A stretch of 64,000 nucleotides of DNA from JADJVL01 sp046331545 (GTDB taxonomy: Bacteria; Acidobacteriota; Holophagae; Holophagales; Holophagaceae). Location of the stretch: NCBI GenBank assembly GCA_046331545.1, contig JAXLQR010000002.1, forward strand, positions 496,001 through 560,000, given 5' to 3'. The notes below the pieces were generated by a model. That model ran no database searches and was not told the origin of the DNA. It saw nothing but the letters and a program-made list of their open reading frames with translations. The position numbers and the translations under genes are program-made. Positions 32,795 through 40,536 of this stretch are shown one piece after another (the stretch's first letter is position 1; each line of letters starts with the position of its first letter).

Positions 32795-32800
32795 TATCAT
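32795..32800 (+). promoter_or_regulatory. -10-like box for a leaderless start
   Basis: TATCAT lies five bases before the ATG at 32806 and directly after the terminator. No Shine-Dalgarno sequence is present. Confidence 0.4.
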
Positions 32801-32805
32801 CGGGC

Positions 32806-33297
32806 ATGGGCATCCTCGACGAGATCGCCGCGACGCGGGGCCACGTGTCCAGCCTGTGGAAGGCCCTGGCGCCGGACGAGGTCTTCCTGGACGCGGCCTT
32901 CCGCCTCTACCGCGCGGCCATGCACGGCGAGGGCGGCCTCGGTCGCGTGGAGCGCGAGCTCCTGTGCTTCGCGACCAGCCTCGCCAACCGCTGCGCCTAC
33001 TGCGTGGCCCACCACCGGCGGCACCTGGAGGCGGCGGGCCTGCCCGGAACGGAGCTGGCGGCCCTCGAAGCCGGCGAGCCCCTGGGCGACGCGCGGCTGG
33101 AGGCGCTGCGGCGCCTGGCGGAGGCGCTGGCGTCCCGGGCCGATGCCCCTCCGGGAGCGTTCAAGGACGCCCTTCGCGCCCAGGGTTTCACGGACCTGGA
33201 ACAGCAGCAGGCGATCCAGGTCTGCGCGGCCTACGGGATGTTCAACCGCCTGGCCCTGGCCCTGGAGGTCCCACTGGAACCCGGGCTCGCGCCCTGA
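32806..33297 (+). CDS. AhpD-like carboxymuconolactone decarboxylase family protein
   Basis: A 163-residue all-helical protein. The AhpD redox motif is present: FATSLANRCAYCVAHHRRHL, with Cys-x2-Cys and the His four residues on. It belongs to the uncharacterised peroxidase-related group (PhnE/AhpD-like), probably a thiol peroxidase or reductase. The C-terminal half has the second repeat (GFTDLEQQQAIQVCAAYGMF). Its stop overlaps the start of the next gene (TGATG). Confidence 0.85.
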   Translation: MGILDEIAATRGHVSSLWKALAPDEVFLDAAFRLYRAAMHGEGGLGRVERELLCFATSLANRCAYCVAHHRRHLEAAGLPGTELAALEAGEPLGDARLEALRRLAEALASRADAPPGAFKDALRAQGFTDLEQQQAIQVCAAYGMFNRLALALEVPLEPGLAP

Positions 33298-33695
33298 TGG
33301 CCACCACCGTCGCCACGGCCCTGCTGGTCCTCCTGAGCTTGGCCCTGGCCTGGGCCCGGCAGGGCGAGCACCGCCGCCACGGCCTGGCGATGGCGGTGGC
33401 CCTGGGCCTCTGCGCCGCCTTCCTGCCCTTCCACCTGCGGTCCGGCGCGCTGGCGGGCCTCGCCACCTTCCAGGGGCTGCCCACCCTCCACCGCCTCGCC
33501 GCCCTCGGCGGCCTGGCCCTGGCCCTCGCCGCCCTGCCCCTCGGCCTGAAGGCCCTGGGCTACCGCCACGGCCGCCACGCTGATCCGCGTTGGCCCCTGC
33601 GCCACAAGGCCCTGGCCCGCCCCGCGGCCTTCCTGCTGGCCTCGGCGGCCCTGCTGGGCCTGCTGCTGGCGGCGCTTCGCCCCCTGGGGCGCTGA
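33297..33695 (+). CDS. Small membrane protein, DUF420-like
   Basis: A 132-residue protein with four predicted membrane helices (TTVATALLVLLSLALAW, LAMAVALGLCAAFLPF, LAALGGLALALAALPLGL, FLLASAALLGLLLAAL). His/Arg-rich loops (RQGEHRRHG, YRHGRHADPRWPLRHK) resemble DUF420/YozB proteins linked to cytochrome oxidase assembly. The match is by pattern only. It is coupled to the AhpD-like gene by a one-base overlap. Confidence 0.6.
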   Translation: MATTVATALLVLLSLALAWARQGEHRRHGLAMAVALGLCAAFLPFHLRSGALAGLATFQGLPTLHRLAALGGLALALAALPLGLKALGYRHGRHADPRWPLRHKALARPAAFLLASAALLGLLLAALRPLGR

Positions 33696-33726
33696 GGTCC
33701 CGCCCGTCTCGGCTAGGGTGGGGGCC

Positions 33727-35103
33727 ATGCGCCACCGCCTCCTGGGACTCCTCCTGCTGGCCCTGCCCCTCCTCGCCGGGCAGGGGCCGGCCTGGCGCTA
33801 CACCGTGGCCCTCCAGCCCGGCGGGCAGGAACTCAGGGTGGAGGCGACCTTCGCGCCGGGGACCACGACGCGGTTCAGCGTGGACGACCGGTCGGAACCT
33901 TTCGTGCGGGACGTGGAGGTCCAGCGCCGGGGCGCCTGGGTGCCCGTCGCCCCGGCCGGGGGGGAGGTCTGGGAGCTGCCGGAGGCGACGCGCCGGGAGG
34001 TCCGCCTGCGCTACCGCTTCCGCCTCGCCGAGGCGGCCCGGAGCCTGCGGGACCGGGACGCGGCCTCCCGGCGGGGGGACCTCATCCTGGCGGCGCCCAG
34101 CGTCTTCCTGCTGCGTCCTTGGCAGGCGGCCCGGGGGGCGGTGGCAGCCCTGCGCTTCGACGCGCCGCCGGGGCTGGGGGTGCTCTGCGGCATCTTCCCG
34201 GGGCCGGAGGGGGACGCGGTGATCGACGGGACCGACCTGGAGAACGCCCCGCTGGCGGCCTTCGGCGCCTTCCGCACCCTGCGGGTGGAGGCGGACGGCG
34301 GCCTGGTGGAGGCCGCGGTGCCGCCGGCCTTCCCCGCGGCCGTGGACGACGCGGTGTGCGGGTGGATCCGGGAAGGCATGGACAACGTCGCGGGCCTGGC
34401 GGGGCGCTTCCCGGTGCGCCGGGCCGCCCTCTTCCTGGTGTCCGCGGGCCGTGGCCGCGGCGTGGTCTTCGGCAGCATCGGCGGCCGGGGCGGCGCGGGG
34501 GTGACGATGCTGGCCTCCCCCGACCTGCGCCCGGAGGATCTCGCCGCCGACTGGATGCTCACCCACGAATTCCTCCACCTCTGCGTGGCCACCCTGCCCT
34601 CCCGGCACCTCTGGTTCACCGAGGGCCTCGCCACCTACCTGGAGCCCCTGGCCCGGCTCCGCCGCGGCCGCCTGAAGCCCGAGGCCGCCTGGGCCGCCTT
34701 CCTGAAAGCCATGCCCGAGGGCCTGCCGAAGCCCGGCGACCGCGGCCTCGACCGCACGCCCACCTGGGGCCGCACCTATTGGGGCGGCGCGCTCTTCTGC
34801 CTCATGGCGGACCTGGAGATCCGCCGCGCGACGGAGAACAGGCAGAGCCTCGAGGACGCCCTGAAGTCCCTCGTGAAGTCCGGAGCGACCAAGGCCGTGG
34901 CGATGGAGGCCGAAGCGGCCTTCCGCCTCGCCGATCGCGGCCTCGAGAAGCCCGTGCTGCTGAAGCTCTACCGGCGATGGGCCACCGAGCCCGTGGACGT
35001 GGATCTCGAGGCCCTTTGGCGCAGGCTCGGCATCGTGCGGGAGGGCTCGTCCGTCCGCTTCGACGGGACCGCACCGGAGGCCGCCATCAGGCCCATGCGG
35101 TGA
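33727..35103 (+). CDS. Secreted gluzincin-type metallopeptidase (M61/M1-like)
   Basis: A 458-residue protein with a signal peptide (RHRLLGLLLLALPLLAGQG). The first 220 residues are beta-rich. The zinc site is HEFLHL near residue 281 (HExxH) with the third ligand Glu in LWFTEGLATYLEPL, the pattern of M1 and M61 peptidases. WGRTYWGGALFCLMADLEI resembles M61 glycyl aminopeptidases, and a C-terminal helical part follows. ATG at 33727 is preceded by TAGGGT seven bases upstream; a GTG at 33718 is in frame. Substrate unknown. Confidence 0.78.
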   Translation: MRHRLLGLLLLALPLLAGQGPAWRYTVALQPGGQELRVEATFAPGTTTRFSVDDRSEPFVRDVEVQRRGAWVPVAPAGGEVWELPEATRREVRLRYRFRLAEAARSLRDRDAASRRGDLILAAPSVFLLRPWQAARGAVAALRFDAPPGLGVLCGIFPGPEGDAVIDGTDLENAPLAAFGAFRTLRVEADGGLVEAAVPPAFPAAVDDAVCGWIREGMDNVAGLAGRFPVRRAALFLVSAGRGRGVVFGSIGGRGGAGVTMLASPDLRPEDLAADWMLTHEFLHLCVATLPSRHLWFTEGLATYLEPLARLRRGRLKPEAAWAAFLKAMPEGLPKPGDRGLDRTPTWGRTYWGGALFCLMADLEIRRATENRQSLEDALKSLVKSGATKAVAMEAEAAFRLADRGLEKPVLLKLYRRWATEPVDVDLEALWRRLGIVREGSSVRFDGTAPEAAIRPMR

Positions 35104-35316
35104 GCCCACAAGGATTCATCCGGCGAAGACGGATCCAACCCAAAACCCGGTCGGAGCCCACCCGAAGGCGGGGTTCAAACCGGCACCGCGGTTGGCCTCG
35201 AGTCGCGCGCCCTCCGCGACTCGAGGCCAACCGCGGTGCTGCCAACCGAAGGGCGGCAGGCCGAAGCTTGTCCCTTTCGACACGGCGATCAGACGGGAGG
35301 AACGTCAACGCCGCCG
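35104..35316. other. Intergenic region with a long hairpin
   Basis: About 210 bases between convergent genes. It contains the perfect 25-base inverted repeat at 35183-35239. The rest shows no gene. The hairpin may act as a bidirectional terminator, but its length and its resemblance to the one at 26900 suggest a repeated element. Confidence 0.5.
35183..35239. repeat. Perfect 25-bp inverted repeat, 7-base loop
   Basis: Left arm 35183-35207 begins GCACCGCGGTTGGCC; right arm 35215-35239 is its exact reverse complement. Loop 35208-35214. Like the repeat at 26900 it begins GCACC and ends GGTGC. The bases after it (TGCCAACCGA) resemble those after the other (AGACAAGCGA). Confidence 0.93.
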
Positions 35317-37629
35317 CTACGAAGGCCGAAACACCCGCGTCCTCACCGCCCCCTGCTTCAGCCGCGTCCGCTGACCCTCCTCATCCCCCTTCTGCCAGTC
35401 CCCGAACTGATCCAGCCGATGCGCCGACCCCAGATGCCCGCTCTCCCCCAGCGGCAGCACCAGCCGCGTCGCGTCCAGATCCGCCAGGTCCACCACCATC
35501 CGCATGGACTGCCCGAAGTCCCGGCTCACCACCCGGATCGACTTCGTCGACCCCGACAGCCGCGCCGGCTTGGGATTGAAGATCCACCCCAGGATCCCGC
35601 CCCCGAGGCCGAAGGGATGCTTCATGCGGACCTCGTTCACCTCGCCCCAGGGCTTGTTCCAGGTGGGGGAGGATTGGGCCTCCTTCATGCAGGCGTCGAG
35701 GAAGGCCTGCTTGTCGCCAAGGCCTGTGGCTTTCCACTGCTCGGGGGTCGCCTTCGCGGCGGCGAGGAGCCAGGCGTCCTCGTTGTACCAGCGGAACTTT
35801 GTAGGTTGGAGGGTCGAGCCTAGAAGCCGACCCTCCAACAGCTTCTTCCGAAACACACGGCGAAACGCGTCGAGCCTGGACATCTCTTTCCAGGAAGGGT
35901 CAGGTTCGCGGTCCCATGGATCAGGCTTACTGCTTTGCGTTTCTGCCCGAAATCCACCGACGTACACAGCCTCGGGAACACAAGATCCAAACTCATGGAT
36001 GAACTTCCCAAACCGATCTAATTGCACCTTTGAAACTAAGCCAGGATCGAACTCATTCCCGGTTTCGAGCGTGGCTGCGATTTGTCTGGCCCGGCTCGTC
36101 CCCGCCCATTCCGTCGCCACCAAATGCGGAAAGCTCGTGCCCACCACCCGGTTGTTCGCGGTGGCGAGGAATCCCTGGGGGGGATCGAAGACCCGCGGCA
36201 TCTCGCTCTGCGGCACGAAGCCCTGCCAGTCATGGCTGGGATCGCTGCCGTCCAGGATGCGGCTGCCGTCCTTGCCTTTCTTTCGGATCGGAATCAGCCC
36301 CGACGCCCGCCACCCGATATGCCCCGCCGTGTCGGCATACACGATGTTCTGCGCGGGCCCGGTGAACTGGTCCACGGCGGCGTTGAAGCTGGCCCAGTCC
36401 TTCGCCTGCATGAAGCCCATGGTGGGCAGGCGGAGCAGGGCGGGATCGAGGGCGGTCCAGTGGAGCGACAGGCCCGGCAGCACCTGCGGGCCGTGGGCGC
36501 CGAGCTTCACGCGAAGTTCCTCGGCAGGCTTTCCTTTCACAGGGATGGACTCGACCCGTTCCGAAGTCGCCTTCTCGCGATACAGGTCCTGCACGTCCGT
36601 GCCCAGGTTCGTGAAACCCCAAGCCACCGCGTCGTTGTGGCCGATGACGATGCCCGGCAGGCCTGGCAGGCTGACGCCCTGGGCGCCGCGGCCGCCCACC
36701 TCGAAGCGCACCTGGAACCAGATGCCCGGCGCGCCGAGGTTGAGGTGGGGGTCGTTGGCGAGGATGGGTTTTCCCGACTTCGTGCGGGATCCCGCGATCA
36801 CCCAGTTGTTGCTGCCGGCCCGAAGTTCCGGATCCGGCGTCGGGATGGCCTGCGTCGCCTCCAGATCTCGCAGGGCCGCAGCCTTCGCAGCCGGGGAGCT
36901 CGCCACCGCGCCGCCCCCGAAGAAGGCCGCCGTGTCCGGCACCGTGCCCGGCAGGTCCGGCGTCAGCGGCAGGTCGCCCTCGGCGATGACGGGCATCAGG
37001 AATCTCTGCGTGGCTTCGGGCAATCCTTTCAGCGCCTCCGCCTGGATCTCCGCCTTCCAAGACGTGGAGAGGTCCTCGTGCATGAGGAGCAGGACTTCCA
37101 GGCTGTGGGCCGGCGTCCAGGGCTCGGGCCTGAGGCCCAGCATCTGGAACTCCAGGCCCCAGCGGCCGGGGCGCGACGCGAGGTAGGCGTTCACGCCCGC
37201 GGCGTAGGCCTCCAGGGCCTGGCGCTCCTCCGCCGGCAGCAGCGGCACCGCCGCCGCGGCGACCTCTCTGAAGCCGTAGGTGCGGTGGATCCGGTCCAGG
37301 GGCAGCGCGCCGGCACCCACAAGCTCGCTGAGCCGCCCCTCGGCGCTGCGCCGCATGAGCTCCATCTGGAACATGCGCTCTCTTGCCGTCTCGAAGCCCT
37401 GGACCCGGAAGGCGTCGAAGAGTTCGGCGGCCTTCAGGGTCGGGACGCCCCGGCCATCCACCGCGACCGTTACCTCGCCCCGCAGGCCCGCGATGGGGGC
37501 GGCGGCCTCATCGGGAAGCTGCCGGCGCACCGCGAACCACGCCCCGCCCGCGGCGAGCAGGAGGAGCACGGCGGCGCCGGCGCCGAGGCGCTTGAGCCAA
37601 TGCACCGCTCGGGAAGACTGGGCCGCCAA
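35317..37629 (-). CDS. Penicillin acylase family protein (Ntn hydrolase)
   Basis: A 770-residue exported protein with an N-terminal membrane/signal helix (LGAGAAVLLLLAAGGAWFAV). The alpha chain has RGEVTVAVDGRGVPTLKA and AFRVQGFETARERMFQMEL. The nucleophile Ser of the self-processed beta chain is in AGSNNWVIAGSRTKSG near residue 270. NDPHLNLGAPGIWFQVRFE and PGIVIGHNDAVAWGFTN are typical. Relatives hydrolyse beta-lactam amides or acyl-homoserine lactones; the substrate here is unknown. About 230 bases (35835-36070) are much richer in A/T than the rest yet stay in frame. Confidence 0.9.
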   Translation of the reverse strand: MAAQSSRAVHWLKRLGAGAAVLLLLAAGGAWFAVRRQLPDEAAAPIAGLRGEVTVAVDGRGVPTLKAAELFDAFRVQGFETARERMFQMELMRRSAEGRLSELVGAGALPLDRIHRTYGFREVAAAAVPLLPAEERQALEAYAAGVNAYLASRPGRWGLEFQMLGLRPEPWTPAHSLEVLLLMHEDLSTSWKAEIQAEALKGLPEATQRFLMPVIAEGDLPLTPDLPGTVPDTAAFFGGGAVASSPAAKAAALRDLEATQAIPTPDPELRAGSNNWVIAGSRTKSGKPILANDPHLNLGAPGIWFQVRFEVGGRGAQGVSLPGLPGIVIGHNDAVAWGFTNLGTDVQDLYREKATSERVESIPVKGKPAEELRVKLGAHGPQVLPGLSLHWTALDPALLRLPTMGFMQAKDWASFNAAVDQFTGPAQNIVYADTAGHIGWRASGLIPIRKKGKDGSRILDGSDPSHDWQGFVPQSEMPRVFDPPQGFLATANNRVVGTSFPHLVATEWAGTSRARQIAATLETGNEFDPGLVSKVQLDRFGKFIHEFGSCVPEAVYVGGFRAETQSSKPDPWDREPDPSWKEMSRLDAFRRVFRKKLLEGRLLGSTLQPTKFRWYNEDAWLLAAAKATPEQWKATGLGDKQAFLDACMKEAQSSPTWNKPWGEVNEVRMKHPFGLGGGILGWIFNPKPARLSGSTKSIRVVSRDFGQSMRMVVDLADLDATRLVLPLGESGHLGSAHRLDQFGDWQKGDEEGQRTRLKQGAVRTRVFRPS

Positions 37630-37641
37630 GCCGCGTCCCGC

Positions 37642-38757
37642 CTACTTCACGAAGCGCACGGCGTAGACCGGCGGCAGGTGCTCGCCGATGGTGAGCCACG
37701 ACTCCCCGCCGTCCTCGCTCACCCAGAGCGAACCCGTGCTGGAGCCGAAGGCCAGGCGCGCGCCGCTGCCGTCCACGTCCAGGGCGTGGCGGTAGACGAT
37801 GTCGTAGGCGTGCTCCTGGGGCAGGCCCTTGGAGAAGGTCTGGAAGGTGGCGCAGGCGTCCTTCGTGCGGTTCACCACCACCTTCGCGTCCTTGGGGATG
37901 CGCTCCATGTCCTTGGTGGCCGGCACGAACCAGGCGGTGTCGGCCTCGAGGGGGTGCGCCGCCACCGGGAAGCCGAAGACCGAGGGCTGCACGCCGGTGA
38001 TCTCCGTCCAGGTCGCGCCGTTGTTCCGCGACACGAAGATGCCGTTGTGGTGCTGCATGTAGAGCCGGTCGGGGTCCGCCGGGCTGCGGACCACGCAGTG
38101 GGGATCCTGGGAGGAGGGGTCCTCCACCAGCTCCGGCGGCGCGTAGTCGGCGCGGAGGCCCTTGCAGCGGCTCGTCCAGGTGGTGCCTTCGTCGGCGCTC
38201 TCCCACACGCCGCCGCTGGAGACGGCCACCGTGACGCGGCCGTCCCGGGGATCCACCAGCACCGAGTGGATGCCCGGCAGGTCGGCGCCGCCGCCGGTCC
38301 ACTTCTTCCGGTCCTCCATGAACCAGAGGGATTCCACGAGGGACCAGGTCGCGCCCCGGTCCTCGGATTTGAACAGTCCTCCGGGCAGCGTGCCGGCCCA
38401 GATCCGGCCCGGCTGCGAGGCGAGGCCCGGCGTGAGGGCCCAGATCTTGTTCAGCTTCCACGGGATGGGCCGGCCGAAGGCGTCCTTGTCCTCGCCGCCC
38501 TCGGGATGTTCGGGGTAGGCGGGCACGCCCACCTCCGTCCACGACTCGCCGGCGTCGTCGCTGCGGTGGAGCTTCGTCCCGAAGTGGCCGTGGTCGATGG
38601 TGGCGTACCAGACGCCGTCCCTCGGATCCACCATGGCCAGGGCGAAGTTCTCGGCGAGGAAGTGCACCTTCGCGATGGCCCAGCCCGCGGGGCCGCGGTC
38701 CACCTGGAAGAGGCCCTTGCGGGAGGCGACGAGGATGCGGTCGGACGGCGCGGACAT
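37642..38757 (-). CDS. BNR/Asp-box repeat protein (sialidase-like propeller)
   Basis: A 371-residue protein without a signal peptide. At least five Asp-box motifs are visible: RSDDAGESW, KSEDRGATW, ESADEGTTW, VSRNNGATW and VSEDGGESW, so it is a six-bladed propeller of the VPS10/sialidase type. The arginine triad of true sialidases is not evident. ATG at 38757; the ribosome site GGAGGT is made of the two final Gly codons of the MoaD-like gene upstream. The pairing suggests a shared function, not established. Confidence 0.83.
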   Translation of the reverse strand: MSAPSDRILVASRKGLFQVDRGPAGWAIAKVHFLAENFALAMVDPRDGVWYATIDHGHFGTKLHRSDDAGESWTEVGVPAYPEHPEGGEDKDAFGRPIPWKLNKIWALTPGLASQPGRIWAGTLPGGLFKSEDRGATWSLVESLWFMEDRKKWTGGGADLPGIHSVLVDPRDGRVTVAVSSGGVWESADEGTTWTSRCKGLRADYAPPELVEDPSSQDPHCVVRSPADPDRLYMQHHNGIFVSRNNGATWTEITGVQPSVFGFPVAAHPLEADTAWFVPATKDMERIPKDAKVVVNRTKDACATFQTFSKGLPQEHAYDIVYRHALDVDGSGARLAFGSSTGSLWVSEDGGESWLTIGEHLPPVYAVRFVK

Positions 38758-38759
38758 GG

Positions 38760-39029
38760 TCAACCTCCGGAAAGGGCCTGCATGACGTAGATCTGGCTCT
38801 GCTCCCCCGCGGCGTCGCCCTGGGCCATGCGGTCCCGGATGGGCGTGCCGTCGAGGAAGATGGCCACGTGGAAGCGCAGGGCGCCGTGCTCGTCCAGCAC
38901 GTAGCCCCGCAGCCGGGGGTTCTTCGCGAAGACCGCCTCGAGGGCTTCCCGCACGGTGGCCCCGGGCACGTCCACCGGCGGACAGGCCAGGTGGCGCTGG
39001 AGGTTGGCGGTGAAGGCGACGCGGGGCAT
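38760..39029 (-). CDS. MoaD/ThiS-family small sulfur-carrier-like protein
   Basis: An 89-residue beta-grasp protein ending in SGG. MoaD and ThiS end in Gly-Gly, which is adenylated and thiocarboxylated. The fold pattern is clear: VAFTANLQRHLACPPVDVPG, TVREALEAVFAKNPRLRGYV, HVAIFLDGTPI, and QIYVMQALSGG. No E1-like partner (MoeB/ThiF) is near. The GGA GGT codons for the last two Gly serve as ribosome site of the propeller gene starting three bases after the stop. Confidence 0.85.
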   Translation of the reverse strand: MPRVAFTANLQRHLACPPVDVPGATVREALEAVFAKNPRLRGYVLDEHGALRFHVAIFLDGTPIRDRMAQGDAAGEQSQIYVMQALSGG

Positions 39030-39121
39030 GGGTGGCGTTGGGACGGAAGCTTCGAGGCTGACCCGCCCGGGCCCCGCCGTCAACGCTTCCAGGGTGAAGA
39101 CGCCGTGCCATCCTGGGATCC

Positions 39122-39808
39122 ATGCGCCGCGCCGCCCGCCTGACCCTGCTCCTCGCGCTCCTGGCCGCCTGCGACCGCAAGGCCGCCCCCACCGTCCCAG
39201 AGGCGCCGGTCGGGACGCCCCCACCCGTCCCGGCCTCCCGGGCCCACACGGTGGTCTTCCTGGGCGACAGCCTCACCGCGGGCTACGGCGTGGACCGCGA
39301 CGCGGCCTTTCCGGCCCTCCTCGCGGCGCGCCTCCAGGCCGCGGGCCGGCCCTGGAAGCTGGTGGACGCGGGCGTCAGCGGCGACACCACCGCCGGCGGC
39401 GTCACGCGCCTGGACTGGGTCTTCCGTTCGAAACCCGACGTCCTCGTGGTGGCCCTGGGGGCCAACGACGGCCTGCGGGGCCTACCGGTGGACGCGAGCG
39501 AGCGGAACCTGCGGGCCATCCTGGAACGCGCCCGCACGGAGGGCTGCGCCGTGCTCCTGGTGGGCATGCAGATGCCCGAGAACCTGGGCCCCGCCTACCG
39601 CGCCCGCTTCGCGGCGGTGTACCCGAAGCTGGCGAAGGAGTTCGGCGTGCCCCTGCTGCCCTTCCTTCTGGAGGGGGTCGCCATGGACCTGGCCCTCAAC
39701 CAGGCCGACGGCATCCATCCCACGGCGGAGGGCCACCGCAGGGTGGCCGAGACCGTGTGGAAGGCCCTGGACCCGGTGCTGCGCCGCGTGGAGGACCGGA
39801 AGCGTTGA
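39122..39808 (+). CDS. SGNH/GDSL esterase lipoprotein (TesA-like)
   Basis: A 228-residue protein with a lipoprotein signal (LTLLLALLAAC, Cys then DRK). After a Pro-rich linker come the four SGNH blocks: FLGDSLTAGYG (Ser), AGVSGDTTAGG (Gly), VVALGANDGLRG (Asn) and NQADGIHPTAEGH (Asp/His). TesA-like enzymes hydrolyse acyl-CoA or lysophospholipid esters. In many Proteobacteria tesA is next to an ABC exporter of the YbbA/YbbP type, and the same order is seen here. Confidence 0.88.
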   Translation: MRRAARLTLLLALLAACDRKAAPTVPEAPVGTPPPVPASRAHTVVFLGDSLTAGYGVDRDAAFPALLAARLQAAGRPWKLVDAGVSGDTTAGGVTRLDWVFRSKPDVLVVALGANDGLRGLPVDASERNLRAILERARTEGCAVLLVGMQMPENLGPAYRARFAAVYPKLAKEFGVPLLPFLLEGVAMDLALNQADGIHPTAEGHRRVAETVWKALDPVLRRVEDRKR

Positions 39809-39849
39809 AGCCAAGCCTGGACGGCCGCGCGCGGGGCCGGGCCCCAGGG

Positions 39850-39855
39850 TAGGCT
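39850..39855 (+). promoter_or_regulatory. -10-like box for a leaderless start
   Basis: TAGGCT, six bases (CGGACC), then ATG at 39862. No Shine-Dalgarno sequence. Confidence 0.4.
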
Positions 39856-39861
39856 CGGACC

Positions 39862-40528
<667 letters not shown>

Positions 40529-40536
<8 letters not shown>

